Below, piece after piece: positions 1 through 7,052 of a stretch of 12,424 nucleotides of DNA (positions are counted from its first letter, which is position 1; every line of letters starts with the position of its first letter). Source of the DNA: Natronomonas sp. (GTDB taxonomy: Archaea; Halobacteriota; Halobacteria; Halobacteriales; Haloarculaceae); the NCBI GenBank assembly GCA_007135435.1, contig SLIW01000211.1, positions 1 to 12,424 of the forward strand. The letters run 5' to 3'. Both the position numbers and the translations under genes were made by a program. Under the pieces are notes generated by a model that searched no databases, was not told the DNA's origin, and saw only the letters and a program-made list of their open reading frames with translations.

Positions 1-2
1 GG

Positions 3-16
3 CATGAGGGCCTCCT
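3..16 (-). promoter_or_regulatory. possible ribosome-binding site and start codon of a gene running off the left edge
   Basis: On the minus strand, AGGAGG (11-16) is followed after five bases by an ATG at 5-3. This is ideal Shine-Dalgarno geometry, and the gene would continue leftward out of the window in the same direction as the transporter operon. Only the start codon and two further bases are visible, so neither an open frame nor a product can be assessed. A chance match is quite possible in GC-rich DNA. Confidence 0.25.
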
Positions 17-44
17 GGGGGTAGTTGGTCCCGACAGAGTGCTC

Positions 45-142
45 GGGTCGCTGCGCTCCCCGCTCGCGCTGTCCGCGGGTCTCGCTCGCGGCGATCGCTC
101 CGACCCGTGCTACTCCTCGCGGGTCGCTACGCTCCCCGCTCG
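45..142. repeat. 22-bp direct repeat downstream of the operon (two copies, 76 bp apart)
   Basis: Positions 45-66 and 121-142 match at 21 of 22 bases (core GCTCCCCGCTCG); the spacing from start to start is 76 bp. Both copies lie in the noncoding stretch left of the last ATPase gene. No open frame with haloarchaeal character spans it. Confidence 0.6.
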
Positions 143-149
143 GATTATT

Positions 150-174
150 GGCGGTCTCGCCCCGCTCGACCGCC
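150..174 (-). terminator. hairpin immediately after the last ATPase stop codon
   Basis: Read on the minus strand, GGCGGTC (174-168) pairs perfectly with GACCGCC (156-150) across an 11-base loop, beginning on the base after the TAG stop at 177-175. It is followed by AATAAT rather than a U-run. It may therefore be a 3'-end stabiliser or a weak terminator at the end of the transporter operon rather than a classical intrinsic terminator. The inverted repeat is seen directly; its role is inferred. Confidence 0.3.
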
Positions 175-1569
175 CTACTCCTTATGAAGATGACACGCCG
201 CCACGTGCACGTCGTCGCCGTGCTCCGCCTCAACCTCGTAGTACGGCCGTTCGAGGGCACAGATGCTCGACTCCTCGAAGGTCCGCTCGAGGAGGTCCCC
301 GGCCTCCTCCCACTCGTCCTCGGCGAGGAGTCGACAGGCCTCCTGGACGACGTCGCCCGACTCCCCGGGTGGGAAGCCCTCCCCGAAGAACCGGTCTTCG
401 AGGAGCCTGGCGGTCCGCTCGGCGTCGTAGTCCTCCTCGAGGACGAACGATCGCCGCTTGACAGCCCGGGCGAACCCGAGGGTGTCGCGCCAGGTCTCCT
501 CCGACATCTCGTAGTCGTCGAGCATCGCCTCCCGGACATCCTCGTCGAGGTCCTCGTCGAGGCCCTCCCGGTCGCCGTCGAACCGGCCGGGTCGGATGAG
601 CTTCGGACAGCGGGTCCGGAACCGGCAGCCCGACGGGGGGTTGATGGGGCTGGGGACGTCGCCCTCGAGCGTGGCGCGCGCCTTCGTCGCCGAGGGGTCC
701 GGGACGGGGATGGCCTCGAGCAGCGCCTGCGTGTACGGGTGCTGTGGGTTCTCGAACAGCTCCTCCTTCTCGGCGAGCTCGACGATGTGGCCGAGGTACA
801 TCACCGCGACGCGGTCCGCGATGTAGCGGACGACGCTGAGGTCGTGGCTGATCACCAGGTAGGTGACGTCGAACTCCTCCTGGAGCTCCCGCATGGTGTT
901 CAGCACCTGCGCCTGGATGGAGACGTCGAGCGCCGAGACCGGCTCGTCGCACATGATGAGGTCGGGGTCGGTGCTCAGCGCCCGCGCGAGGTTGACCCGC
1001 TGGCGCTGTCCACCCGAGAACTCGTGGGGGTACCGGTTGTAGTGGGCCCGATCGAGGCCGACCTTGTCCAGCAGTTCCTTCGCCCGCTCGCGGCGGCCCT
1101 CCTTGTCGTGGAGGTCGTGGGCCTTCATCGGCTCCTCGATGATGCGCCCGACCTTCATCCGGGGGTTGAGCGACGACTGCGGGTCCTGGAAGATCATCTG
1201 CATGTCCTGCCGGAGCGGCCGGATCTGCCGGTCGGACATCTCGGTGAGGTCCTGGCCCTTGAACCGGACCGACCCGGAGGTCGGTCGCTGGAGCTGGAGG
1301 ACCGCCCTGGCGAGCGTGCTCTTGCCGCAGCCGCTCTCGCCGACGAGCGCCAGCGTCTCCCCTTCCCGGATCTCGAAGGAGACGTCGTCCACCGCCTGGA
1401 CGTCGGGCGCCCCCCGGATGCTCGCGATGAACCCCGTCTCGGACGGGAAGTACTTCGTCAGCCCGTCGACCTCGACGAGGGGGTCGCCGTCCTCGCCCCC
1501 GACCCAGTCCGGAGCCGCGGTCGCCTCGCCGATCGTGCCGAACTCCGTGGGGTCCGTATCGCTGCTCAT
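175..1569 (-). CDS. dppF: dipeptide/oligopeptide-family ABC transporter ATP-binding protein (DppF/OppF type) with a long C-terminal insertion
   Basis: This is the second cytoplasmic ATPase subunit of the importer (464 residues); ATP hydrolysis powers solute uptake through the two permeases. Visible motifs are Walker A GESGCGKS (77-84), Q-loop Gln128, signature FSGGQRQ (184-190), Walker B with Asp208/Glu209 and switch His242. The oligopeptide/dipeptide C-terminal region follows, with Cys315 and Cys321. In ordinary family members the next Cys comes a few residues later. Here about 110 mostly acidic residues (roughly 325-433) intervene before Cys437 in ICALERP and Cys459 in AACHL. The start overlaps an upstream mini-ORF stop as ATGA and has GGAGG seven bases before it (1577-1581). 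It is the last gene of the operon. The symbol is family-level: peptide, nickel or sugar substrates cannot be distinguished. Confidence 0.93.
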   Translation of the reverse strand: MSSDTDPTEFGTIGEATAAPDWVGGEDGDPLVEVDGLTKYFPSETGFIASIRGAPDVQAVDDVSFEIREGETLALVGESGCGKSTLARAVLQLQRPTSGSVRFKGQDLTEMSDRQIRPLRQDMQMIFQDPQSSLNPRMKVGRIIEEPMKAHDLHDKEGRRERAKELLDKVGLDRAHYNRYPHEFSGGQRQRVNLARALSTDPDLIMCDEPVSALDVSIQAQVLNTMRELQEEFDVTYLVISHDLSVVRYIADRVAVMYLGHIVELAEKEELFENPQHPYTQALLEAIPVPDPSATKARATLEGDVPSPINPPSGCRFRTRCPKLIRPGRFDGDREGLDEDLDEDVREAMLDDYEMSEETWRDTLGFARAVKRRSFVLEEDYDAERTARLLEDRFFGEGFPPGESGDVVQEACRLLAEDEWEEAGDLLERTFEESSICALERPYYEVEAEHGDDVHVAACHLHKE

Positions 1570-1604
1570 CGTCCGGCCTCCGTGGAGTCCGTGTCGGTCC
1601 TCAT
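1566..1604 (-). CDS. 12-codon mini-ORF 2 chained between the ATPase genes
   Basis: ATG at 1604-1602 opens [12 protein letters not shown] and ends at TGA 1568-1566, overlapping the dppF start as ATGA. GGAGG lies seven bases before its ATG (1612-1616). It is one product of the 35-bp duplication. It may be translated simply as a relay that carries ribosomes from dppD to dppF; no function for the peptide is claimed. The reading frame and signals are seen directly, and translation is inferred. Confidence 0.4.
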   Translation of the reverse strand: MRTDTDSTEAGR

Positions 1605-1639
1605 CGTCCAGCCTCCGTGGGGTCGCTGTCGGTCCTCAT
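1601..1639 (-). CDS. 12-codon mini-ORF 1 chained between the ATPase genes
   Basis: ATG at 1639-1637 overlaps the dppD stop (TGA 1638-1636) as ATGA and encodes [12 protein letters not shown], ending at TGA 1603-1601, which again overlaps the next ATG. GGAGG sits seven bases upstream (1647-1651), inside the last dppD codons. It differs from mini-ORF 2 at only two residues. Without the duplication, this ATG would be the natural coupled start for dppF. Confidence 0.4.
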   Translation of the reverse strand: MRTDSDPTEAGR

Positions 1640-2772
1640 CGTCCGGCCTCCGTCTCCTGTCCGCCCGCCGGCGGTTCCTCGTCGGCCACGACGCCGTCGC
1701 GGGACTCGTTCTCGATCGGGACGCTGTCCCAGTAGCCCACGTCGTCGTGTTTGAGACACGCCGCACGGTGGCTCGGTGCCTCGCCGACGTCGACGAACCT
1801 GGGTTCGATGTCACGACACGCCTCGCGAGCGTCCGGACAGCGGGTGTGGAACCGGCAGCCCCTGGGCGGGTTCATCGCCTGCGGCATCACCCCCGCTATC
1901 GGGTTCAGGTCCTCGACGGTCTTGTCGGGCCTGGGGATCGACGCGAGGAGTGACTCGGTGTAGGGGTGCTGGGTGTCGTGGAAGATGTCGTCGACCGGGC
2001 CCTGCTCGACGATCTGGCCGAGGTACATCACGTTCACCCTGTCGCAGATCTCGGCGACGACGCCCATGTCGTGGGTCACCCAGATGAAGCTCGTGCCGTA
2101 CTCGTCGCGGAGGTCGTCGACGAGGTCGAGGATCTGCCCCTCGACGGTGACGTCCAGCGCCGTCGTCGGCTCGTCGGCGATGATGAGGCTCGGTCGACAC
2201 CCGAGCGCCATCGCGATGAGCACCCGCTGGCGCATCCCGCCGGAGAACTGGTGGGGGTAGTCGTCGTAGCGGTTCTCCGGCTCCGGGATGCCGACCTCCC
2301 GGAGCATCTCGATCGCCTCCTCCTTGGCGTCCTCGCCCTCGAGGTCCCGGTTGAGCTCGATGAACTCCCGGATCTGCGAGCCGACCTTGTAGACGGGGTT
2401 GAGGCTCTCCATCGGGTCCTGGAAGATGATGGCGATCTCGTTGCCCCGTATCTCCTTGCGCATCTCGCTCTTGGTGAGCATGTCGTCGCGGGGGACCAGC
2501 TCGCCGCCCTCCTCCGCCTCCTCGAACCCGACGATGGTGGTGTCCCGGTAGGTGATCTCGCCGGAGACGATCTCGCCCGCGTCGTCGAGCAGCCGGAGGA
2601 TGCTCGTCGTCGCGACGCTCTTGCCGGCGCCTGACTCGCCGACGACGCCGACGATCTCGCCCGCCCGGACGTCGAAGGAGATCCCGTCGACCGCCTGGAC
2701 CACGCCGCCCTCGGTGTAGAAGTACGTCTTGAGGTCCTCGACGGTGAGGATCGTCTCGCCGGGGACGCTCAT
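1636..2772 (-). CDS. dppD: dipeptide/oligopeptide-family ABC transporter ATP-binding protein (DppD/OppD type)
   Basis: This is the first ATPase subunit (378 residues from MSVPGETILT). Motifs are Walker A GESGAGKS (45-52), Q-loop Gln118, signature FSGGMRQ (176-182), Walker B with Asp200/Glu201 and switch His234. The C-terminal oligopeptide-transporter region has four cysteines, Cys306, Cys312, Cys319 and Cys339 (C-x5-C-x6-C...C). This pattern is associated with an iron-sulfur cluster in some DppD proteins. An acidic stretch of about 25 residues (84-110) precedes the Q-loop. A GTG at 2892 would add 40 Arg/Pro-rich residues. I reject it because similarity to the family begins only at ATILT-like residues after 2772 and the added stretch is repeat-encoded and basic. 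The start at 2772 overlaps the stop of a mini-ORF (ATGA). The 3' end overlaps the first of two 12-codon mini-ORFs leading to dppF. Confidence 0.93.
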   Translation of the reverse strand: MSVPGETILTVEDLKTYFYTEGGVVQAVDGISFDVRAGEIVGVVGESGAGKSVATTSILRLLDDAGEIVSGEITYRDTTIVGFEEAEEGGELVPRDDMLTKSEMRKEIRGNEIAIIFQDPMESLNPVYKVGSQIREFIELNRDLEGEDAKEEAIEMLREVGIPEPENRYDDYPHQFSGGMRQRVLIAMALGCRPSLIIADEPTTALDVTVEGQILDLVDDLRDEYGTSFIWVTHDMGVVAEICDRVNVMYLGQIVEQGPVDDIFHDTQHPYTESLLASIPRPDKTVEDLNPIAGVMPQAMNPPRGCRFHTRCPDAREACRDIEPRFVDVGEAPSHRAACLKHDDVGYWDSVPIENESRDGVVADEEPPAGGQETEAGR

Positions 2773-2882
2773 GGTCCCCCGCTCGGGTCGCCGCCTCGGT
2801 CTCGTCTCCGTGGTTCGTGGATGTGCCGGTCGTCGCCTCGGTGGATGTGCCGGTCGTCGCTTCGATCGTGCATGTGTTCCAT
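2769..2882 (-). CDS. 37-codon His/Asp/Arg-rich mini-ORF between permease and ATPase genes
   Basis: ATG at 2882-2880, 13 bases after the dppC stop, opens a 37-residue frame that begins MEHMHDRSDDRHIH. It contains two copies of an eight-residue repeat (DDRHIHRG, DDRHIHEP) and ends at TGA 2771-2769, overlapping the dppD ATG as ATGA. It carries seven histidines, including three H-x-H pairs. The ribosome-binding site is weak at best (GGTG about ten bases upstream). It could be a coupling leader for dppD, a small metal-binding peptide, or an accidental frame in a repeat-containing spacer. I recognise no family. The overlap and the open frame are seen; expression is inferred. Confidence 0.35.
   Translation of the reverse strand: MEHMHDRSDDRHIHRGDDRHIHEPRRRDRGGDPSGGP
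2817..2864. repeat. 24-bp tandem repeat, two copies, in the permease-ATPase spacer
   Basis: Positions 2817-2840 and 2841-2864 match at 23 of 24 bases. The unit length is a multiple of three, so the minus-strand mini-ORF reads through both copies as an eight-residue protein repeat. The spacer between the dppC stop and the dppD start is 123 bp, much longer than the three-base gap between the two permease genes. Confidence 0.85.
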
Positions 2883-2895
2883 ACGTGTCCACACC

Positions 2896-3888
2896 TCAGT
2901 TCTCGATCCGCGGGTCCAGCGCGTCCTGGAGGCCGTCACCGAAGAAGTTGAACCCGGCGACGGTGATCATGATCGCGACTCCGGGCCAGATGCTGTGCCA
3001 CGGACTGGAGTGCATCAACCCGTGCGAGTAGTTCAGCATCTGCCCCCAGTCGGGGGTCGGCGGCTGGGCGCCGTACCCGAGGAACGACAGCCCGGCGACG
3101 ATGAGCACCGCCACGCCCACCTGCAGGGTCGCGTAGACCAGCACCGGGGCGAAGCTGTTCGGGATGACGTGGCGCATGATGATGTTGCGGTCCTTCACGC
3201 CGGCGGCGCGGGCCGCCTCGATGTAGTCCATCTCCCTGACGCTCAGCACCCGGCTCCTGATGATGCGGGAGAACACCGGGATCGATGCGAGCCCGACCCC
3301 GACGACGGCGTAGATCACGTCGGGGCGGCCGCCGCTCACGAACACGGTGAACACGATGACCAGGACCAGCGCCGGGATGGCGTAGATCGTCTCGACGAAG
3401 CGCATCAGGGCGTCGTCGACCCAGCCACCGTAGTAGCCGGCGACGGCGCCGATGGCGACGCCACCGACGAGGCCGATGAAGGTGGCGACGAAACCCACCG
3501 CGATGGAGATGCGCGTGCCGTAGACGATGCGCGTCAGGTAGTCGCGGCCCTCGTGGTCGGTCCCCATCGGGTGCTCCCAGCTGCCGCCCTCGGCGAACGC
3601 CGGCGGTTCGTTCCGGTAGATCTCCCCCGGCGGCGGGATCCGCTCGGGGTGCTCCAGCAGCGGCAGCGCCTGACCGATCGCGTAGTTCGAGATGTGCCCG
3701 AGGGTGAGTCGATTGAGGTTGGCGTCGAGGGCGGAGAACAACGCCACGAACGTGACGATCACGATGACGTACATTCCCCAGCGGGCTGTGGTGTCGCGCT
3801 TGACCTGGTCGATCGTGTGCCGCCAGCCGACCCGGGCCTCGCCCGTTCCTTCGGCGGTCTCGTCGAGTTGTCCTTCGGTCGTGGCCAT
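2896..3888 (-). CDS. dppC: dipeptide/oligopeptide-family ABC transporter permease (DppC/OppC type)
   Basis: This is the second integral-membrane subunit of the importer (330 residues). The N-terminus is cytoplasmic, followed by TM1 (about 38-54), an extracellular loop, and the family motif HPMGTDHEGRDYLTR (106-120). A cluster of further helices follows (about 127-151, 170-184, 190-205, 250-271, 300-316). The EAA coupling loop, which contacts the ATPases, spans EAARAAGVKDRNIIMRHVIP (224-243), and the C-terminus FGDGLQDALDPRIEN is characteristic. The loop between TM1 and the MGTD motif is moderately long. ATG at 3888 lies three bases after the dppB stop, with AGGA seven bases upstream inside the last dppB codons, so it is probably translationally coupled. 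The substrate is not deducible. Confidence 0.95.
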   Translation of the reverse strand: MATTEGQLDETAEGTGEARVGWRHTIDQVKRDTTARWGMYVIVIVTFVALFSALDANLNRLTLGHISNYAIGQALPLLEHPERIPPPGEIYRNEPPAFAEGGSWEHPMGTDHEGRDYLTRIVYGTRISIAVGFVATFIGLVGGVAIGAVAGYYGGWVDDALMRFVETIYAIPALVLVIVFTVFVSGGRPDVIYAVVGVGLASIPVFSRIIRSRVLSVREMDYIEAARAAGVKDRNIIMRHVIPNSFAPVLVYATLQVGVAVLIVAGLSFLGYGAQPPTPDWGQMLNYSHGLMHSSPWHSIWPGVAIMITVAGFNFFGDGLQDALDPRIEN

Positions 3889-3891
3889 GTG

Positions 3892-4890
3892 TCAATCCTC
3901 GTCTCCGTAGCTGACGCGCGGGTCCACGTACGCGTACGAGATGTCGGTGATGATGACGCCGATCAGGAAGATGAACGCCAGCACCACGGTCACCCCCAGG
4001 ACCACCTGGTAGTCGTGCTGGGCGATTGCCTGGACGATGAGCCGGCCCATCCCGTTGATCTCGAAGACCGTCTCGATGAGCACCGCCCCGCCCAGCGCGG
4101 TCGAGAGGTTCAGCCCGACGATGGTGATGACCGGGAGCTGGGCCGATCGGAAGGCGTGCTTCCGGAGGATCGTCCGCTCGGGGACGCCGTAGGCCCGCGC
4201 CAGCCGGACGTAGTCCTTCTGCAGCGTCTCCACCATCGAGGACCGCTCGATGCGCATGAGCGTCGCCATCTGGAGGGTCCCCAGGGCGATCATCGGCAGG
4301 ATGAGGTGCCGGATGGAGTGGTACCACAGCTCCAGACGGTTGTTGAGCCCGTAGAACCCCGGATCACGCCAGGGGTATACCAGCCGCCCCGAAGGCAGCA
4401 ACCCGAGCCACACCGCGAAGACGATGATGAGCATGATCCCGATCCAGAACGACGGGGTCGAGACGCCGAAGATGGCCAACAGTCGTGAGACGTGGTCGGC
4501 GGGTTCGTTACGGCGCTTCGCCGCGATGACGCCGAGGGGGATCGAGGTGGCGAGCGCGAACACGAACGCCGACAGCACGAGCATCAGGGTCGGCGGGGCG
4601 CGGATCATGATCAGCTCGGTGACCGGCATCCCGCGGTGGAAGCTGTGTCCGAGGTCGCCCTGCATGACGCCGAGGACGTAGTTCGCGAACCGTTCGTGGA
4701 ACGGCTTGTCGAGGCCGTACCTGGCCTCGAGCATATCGATGGTCGCCTGGTCGACCTCCTGGCCCTCGACCATCAGGCGGACGGGATCGCCGGGAACGGC
4801 GTTCACGAGCAGGAACGTGATGAACAGGATCCCGATGAGCACCGGGACTGCCTGCGCCAGCCGCCAAGCCGTGTACCTGAGCAGCGTCAT
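3892..4890 (-). CDS. dppB: dipeptide/oligopeptide-family ABC transporter permease (DppB/OppB type)
   Basis: This is the first integral-membrane subunit (332 residues, the usual family length). TM1 (about 9-31) ends in the typical VNAVPGDPV, and GDLGHSFHRGMPV (78-90) matches the conserved GDLG-S segment. Further helices lie at about 100-123, 133-165, 192-210, 252-275 and 297-318. The EAA loop that docks the ATPase is ARAYGVPERTILRKHAFRSA (231-250). The C-terminus YVDPRVSYGDED is the family ending. The start is preceded by a weak GAGG about ten bases upstream. A TTAA-containing AT-rich patch at 4940-4947 could be an internal promoter. The gene is separated from the binding-protein gene by a 431-bp spacer but followed tightly by dppC. 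Confidence 0.95.
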   Translation of the reverse strand: MTLLRYTAWRLAQAVPVLIGILFITFLLVNAVPGDPVRLMVEGQEVDQATIDMLEARYGLDKPFHERFANYVLGVMQGDLGHSFHRGMPVTELIMIRAPPTLMLVLSAFVFALATSIPLGVIAAKRRNEPADHVSRLLAIFGVSTPSFWIGIMLIIVFAVWLGLLPSGRLVYPWRDPGFYGLNNRLELWYHSIRHLILPMIALGTLQMATLMRIERSSMVETLQKDYVRLARAYGVPERTILRKHAFRSAQLPVITIVGLNLSTALGGAVLIETVFEINGMGRLIVQAIAQHDYQVVLGVTVVLAFIFLIGVIITDISYAYVDPRVSYGDED

Positions 4891-5321
4891 CTCCGTGTTC
4901 GCCTCATCCGATGGTTGCAGTTCTTCACGCCGCTGTCACCTTAATCTTGTTGGGGCCGTCGGAGTGTTTTCCGGTCGATGGCAGACCGCGGTCCCGCGTG
5001 CGCCGTCGACGAGCAGATCGTGGTTCTGGGTCCGGCACCCATGGCAAATCGCGGTCCTGAGGTCGCGTGGTACATCCTCGTCCGATTGGCAGTACGAGAT
5101 GGTCGGTTCGGTGGTTACGTTCCAGTCGTCACAACCACCGGGAATAACCAACCGTCCGGACCGACTATCCGCACCCAATCGGAGATCGATGCTGTGCGTC
5201 CGGTGGTGTGCGTTCGGTGGTGTGCGTTCGGTGGTGTGCGTCCGGTGGTGTGCGTCCGGTGGTGTGCGTCCGGTGGTGTGTGTCCGTGGCGTCCGAATCC
5301 GGCCGCGACGATGTTCGAGTC
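4891..5321. other. 431-bp spacer between binding-protein and permease genes
   Basis: It holds the 14-bp x6 tandem repeat (5195-5278) and an imperfect 18-base direct repeat (4978-4995 and 5041-5058, about 14 matches). It also holds an unconvincing minus-strand frame ending at 4936 that contains a C-x2-C pair. No tRNA, T-rich terminator or IS end is visible. A long spacer right after the solute-binding-protein gene is common in ABC importers, where the binding protein is needed in excess over the membrane subunits. Confidence 0.6.
5195..5278. repeat. 14-bp tandem repeat, six copies
   Basis: Six head-to-tail copies of TGCGTCCGGTGGTG run from 5195 to 5278. Copies two and three carry C-to-T at the sixth base, and a degenerate seventh copy follows (about 5279-5291). 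In the operon transcript (minus strand) it reads as repeated CACCACCGGACGCA, a purine-poor, largely unpaired tract. It begins about 44 bases after the binding-protein stop codon. Confidence 0.95.
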
Positions 5322-7052
5322 CTACTGGATGTTCACGTTGTGGTGGCCCGAGACCAGCCGCGGCTTGATCGAGGAGTGCGGGTGGACCTCGGCGTCCTGG
5401 ACGTGCGGCTGTGCCGCGATGGAGTTCATCATCGTGTAGGTGGGCGAGTGCACCGTCTCCTCGAGGATCTCGGTGAAGATTTCGTCGTACAGGTCGGCGC
5501 GTTCGTCCTCGTCGACGGACTGTCTCGCCGCCTGGATGTTGTCGTGGAAGTCCGTGTCGGGCTGGTAGTAGGTGCCGTTGCTGAGACCTTCGGCCGACTC
5601 GTGGAAGAGCGGGAAGATGTAGAAGTCGGGGTCGGCGCCGCCGGTCCACCCGAGGGTGTACGCGGCGTAGTCGTCCTCGTCCCCGGTGAGGTAGGCTTCG
5701 CCGAACTCCGCCCAGTCCAGCCGCTGGACCTGTGGGTCGATCTCGACGCCGTACTCCTCGAGTTCGCCGAGTCGGGCGGCGACGCGCTCGCAGAGGCTCA
5801 CGCGAATGTCGTCCGGCGGCGCGATGAGGCGCGGTTCCCACGTCCCGTCGAGGTGCGGGCCGATGAGGTCGGCCGCCTGCTCGGGGTCGTACTCGTTCTC
5901 TAGCCCAGCGTAGTCCTGGGGGTCGAGACCCATCGCCTCGAGGGTCTGGTCTGCGGCCGGGGCCGTCATCCGCGCGCCGGCCGGGCCGATGACGGTCTCG
6001 ACGAAGTCGGACGCGGACCAGGCGTGCTCGATCCCGTTGCGGACGTCAGCCTCCACCGTCGGGCCCTCGTTGCAATTGAAGGCCATGTAGAAGTACGAGA
6101 TGCTCAGCTCGCTGTAGACGTCGACGTCGTCGTTCGCGTCGACGTCCTCCCAGTCTTCCGGGGGCAACCCGGTGATGAAGTCGGTGTCGCCGGCGAGAAT
6201 CTGCGAGACGCGCGCCGCGTCGTCCTCCGTGGCGACCCACCGGACCGACTCGAGTTCCGGGAGGGGGTCGTCCCAGTAGTCGTCCCACCGCTCCATGTCG
6301 AGGAACTCGCCGTCCGTGTGGTCGACGTACCGGAACGGCCCAGAGCCGATTGGGTTCTCCCGGTTGTACGGCGCCTCCCGCCCCGGGTCGCCCTCGGCGT
6401 CCCACCACTCGTCCTCGGTCATGCCCAGCGATTCCAGGCGAGCTTCCTTGTTGACCACGTCCACCGCCATCGTCTGGGTGGTGAACGGTCCGTACTGTTC
6501 GGTGAGGTCGATCTGGACCGTGGTGTCGTCGATCGTCGTCGACTCCTCCAGGTCGATCATGCCGTAGCTCGGCGCGTTTCGCGTCTCCTCGACGGGGGGC
6601 GCCAGGAACGAGTGGAGGACGTCCTCGGCCGTCACCGGGTCACCGTTGTGGAACTCCGCCTCGTCGGTGATCTCGAAGATGTACCGGGTCCCGTCGCGCT
6701 CGACCTCCGGGAAGTCGACGGCGAGCTTCGGCTGGAGCTCGAAGCCCTCGTCGAACTCGTAGAGCCCGTCGAAGAAGTGGTTCGCGATCCGGCCGGAGTA
6801 CGCGTCGTTCAGCACGACCGGATCGTAGTCGTGCTGCGGTTCGACCTGCTGGGTGATGTGGATGGTCTGCTCGACCGTGTCGGGGTCGTCGTCGGCCGTG
6901 TCGTCGGCCGTGTCGTCGGCCGGGGCCGTGTCGTCGTCGTCGTCGATCTCCGGGTCGTCAGCCGGGCAGCCCGCGAGGGCAACGCTGACCGATACTGCGG
7001 CTCCACTGGCGAGCAATCGCCGCCTTGTCAGGGAGGGCCGTTCGTCGTACAT
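5322..7052 (-). CDS. dppA: ABC transporter substrate-binding lipoprotein, family 5 (DppA/OppA type), Tat-exported
   Basis: This extracytoplasmic solute receptor (576 residues) captures the substrate and delivers it to the permeases. The N-terminus has a Tat twin-arginine signal (SLTRRRLLASG, 7-17), a short hydrophobic stretch, and lipobox LAGC with Cys29 as the lipid anchor. An Asp/Thr-rich linker (about 32-58) follows, partly encoded by a 12-bp x3 repeat. The bacterial family-5 extracellular fold fills the rest, with typical stretches such as FDGLYEFDEGFELQPKLAV (94-112) and FHNGDPVTAEDVLHSF (134-149). The ATG at 7052 is preferred over one at 7097 because it places the Arg pair near the N-terminus and a TATA-like box lies about 30 bases upstream. 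First gene of the importer operon. Peptides are the default guess, but nickel, sugars or other solutes fit the family. Confidence 0.95.
   Translation of the reverse strand: MYDERPSLTRRRLLASGAAVSVSVALAGCPADDPEIDDDDDTAPADDTADDTADDDPDTVEQTIHITQQVEPQHDYDPVVLNDAYSGRIANHFFDGLYEFDEGFELQPKLAVDFPEVERDGTRYIFEITDEAEFHNGDPVTAEDVLHSFLAPPVEETRNAPSYGMIDLEESTTIDDTTVQIDLTEQYGPFTTQTMAVDVVNKEARLESLGMTEDEWWDAEGDPGREAPYNRENPIGSGPFRYVDHTDGEFLDMERWDDYWDDPLPELESVRWVATEDDAARVSQILAGDTDFITGLPPEDWEDVDANDDVDVYSELSISYFYMAFNCNEGPTVEADVRNGIEHAWSASDFVETVIGPAGARMTAPAADQTLEAMGLDPQDYAGLENEYDPEQAADLIGPHLDGTWEPRLIAPPDDIRVSLCERVAARLGELEEYGVEIDPQVQRLDWAEFGEAYLTGDEDDYAAYTLGWTGGADPDFYIFPLFHESAEGLSNGTYYQPDTDFHDNIQAARQSVDEDERADLYDEIFTEILEETVHSPTYTMMNSIAAQPHVQDAEVHPHSSIKPRLVSGHHNVNIQ
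6888..6923. repeat. 12-bp in-frame tandem repeat, three copies, in the lipoprotein linker
   Basis: Copies of GTCGTCGGCCGT at 6888-6899 and 6900-6911, and a one-base variant at 6912-6923, encode the repeated Asp-Thr-Ala-Asp linker after the lipid-anchored cysteine. The unit is a multiple of three, so copy-number change would alter only linker length. Confidence 0.85.

Larger units (their letters stand above)
1565..1653 (-). repeat. 35-bp tandem repeat (about 2.5 copies) duplicating a stop/start junction
   Basis: Copies are at 1565-1599 and 1600-1634 (31 of 35 bases identical), with a partial third at 1635-1653. On the minus strand each copy contains GGAGG, a seven-base gap and ATGA, so the translational coupling site between the two ATPase genes is present three times. 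The first codons of dppF (TDPTEFG) are themselves recognisably homologous to the repeat-encoded TDSTEAG, which suggests that the original junction was duplicated by slippage or unequal exchange. Confidence 0.9.

Noticed and set aside
25..1953. 642-codon plus-strand frame antisense to both ATPase genes
   Set aside because: Antisense open frames of this size are expected in GC-rich DNA; the minus-strand frames contain complete Walker A, signature and Walker B motifs.
2773..2892. GTG-initiated 40-residue N-terminal extension of DppD
   Set aside because: Arg/Pro-rich and encoded by the tandem repeat, unlike acidic haloarchaeal proteins; the ATP-binding domain begins right after the ATG at 2772, which overlaps the mini-ORF stop.
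2821..4488. 555-codon plus-strand frame antisense to the permeases
   Set aside because: Asp/His/Val-rich shadow translation without domain features; the opposite strand encodes two clear ABC permeases.
5195..5278. 14-bp repeats as a CRISPR array
   Set aside because: Units are directly adjacent with no unique spacers, far too short for CRISPR repeats, and no cas genes are nearby.
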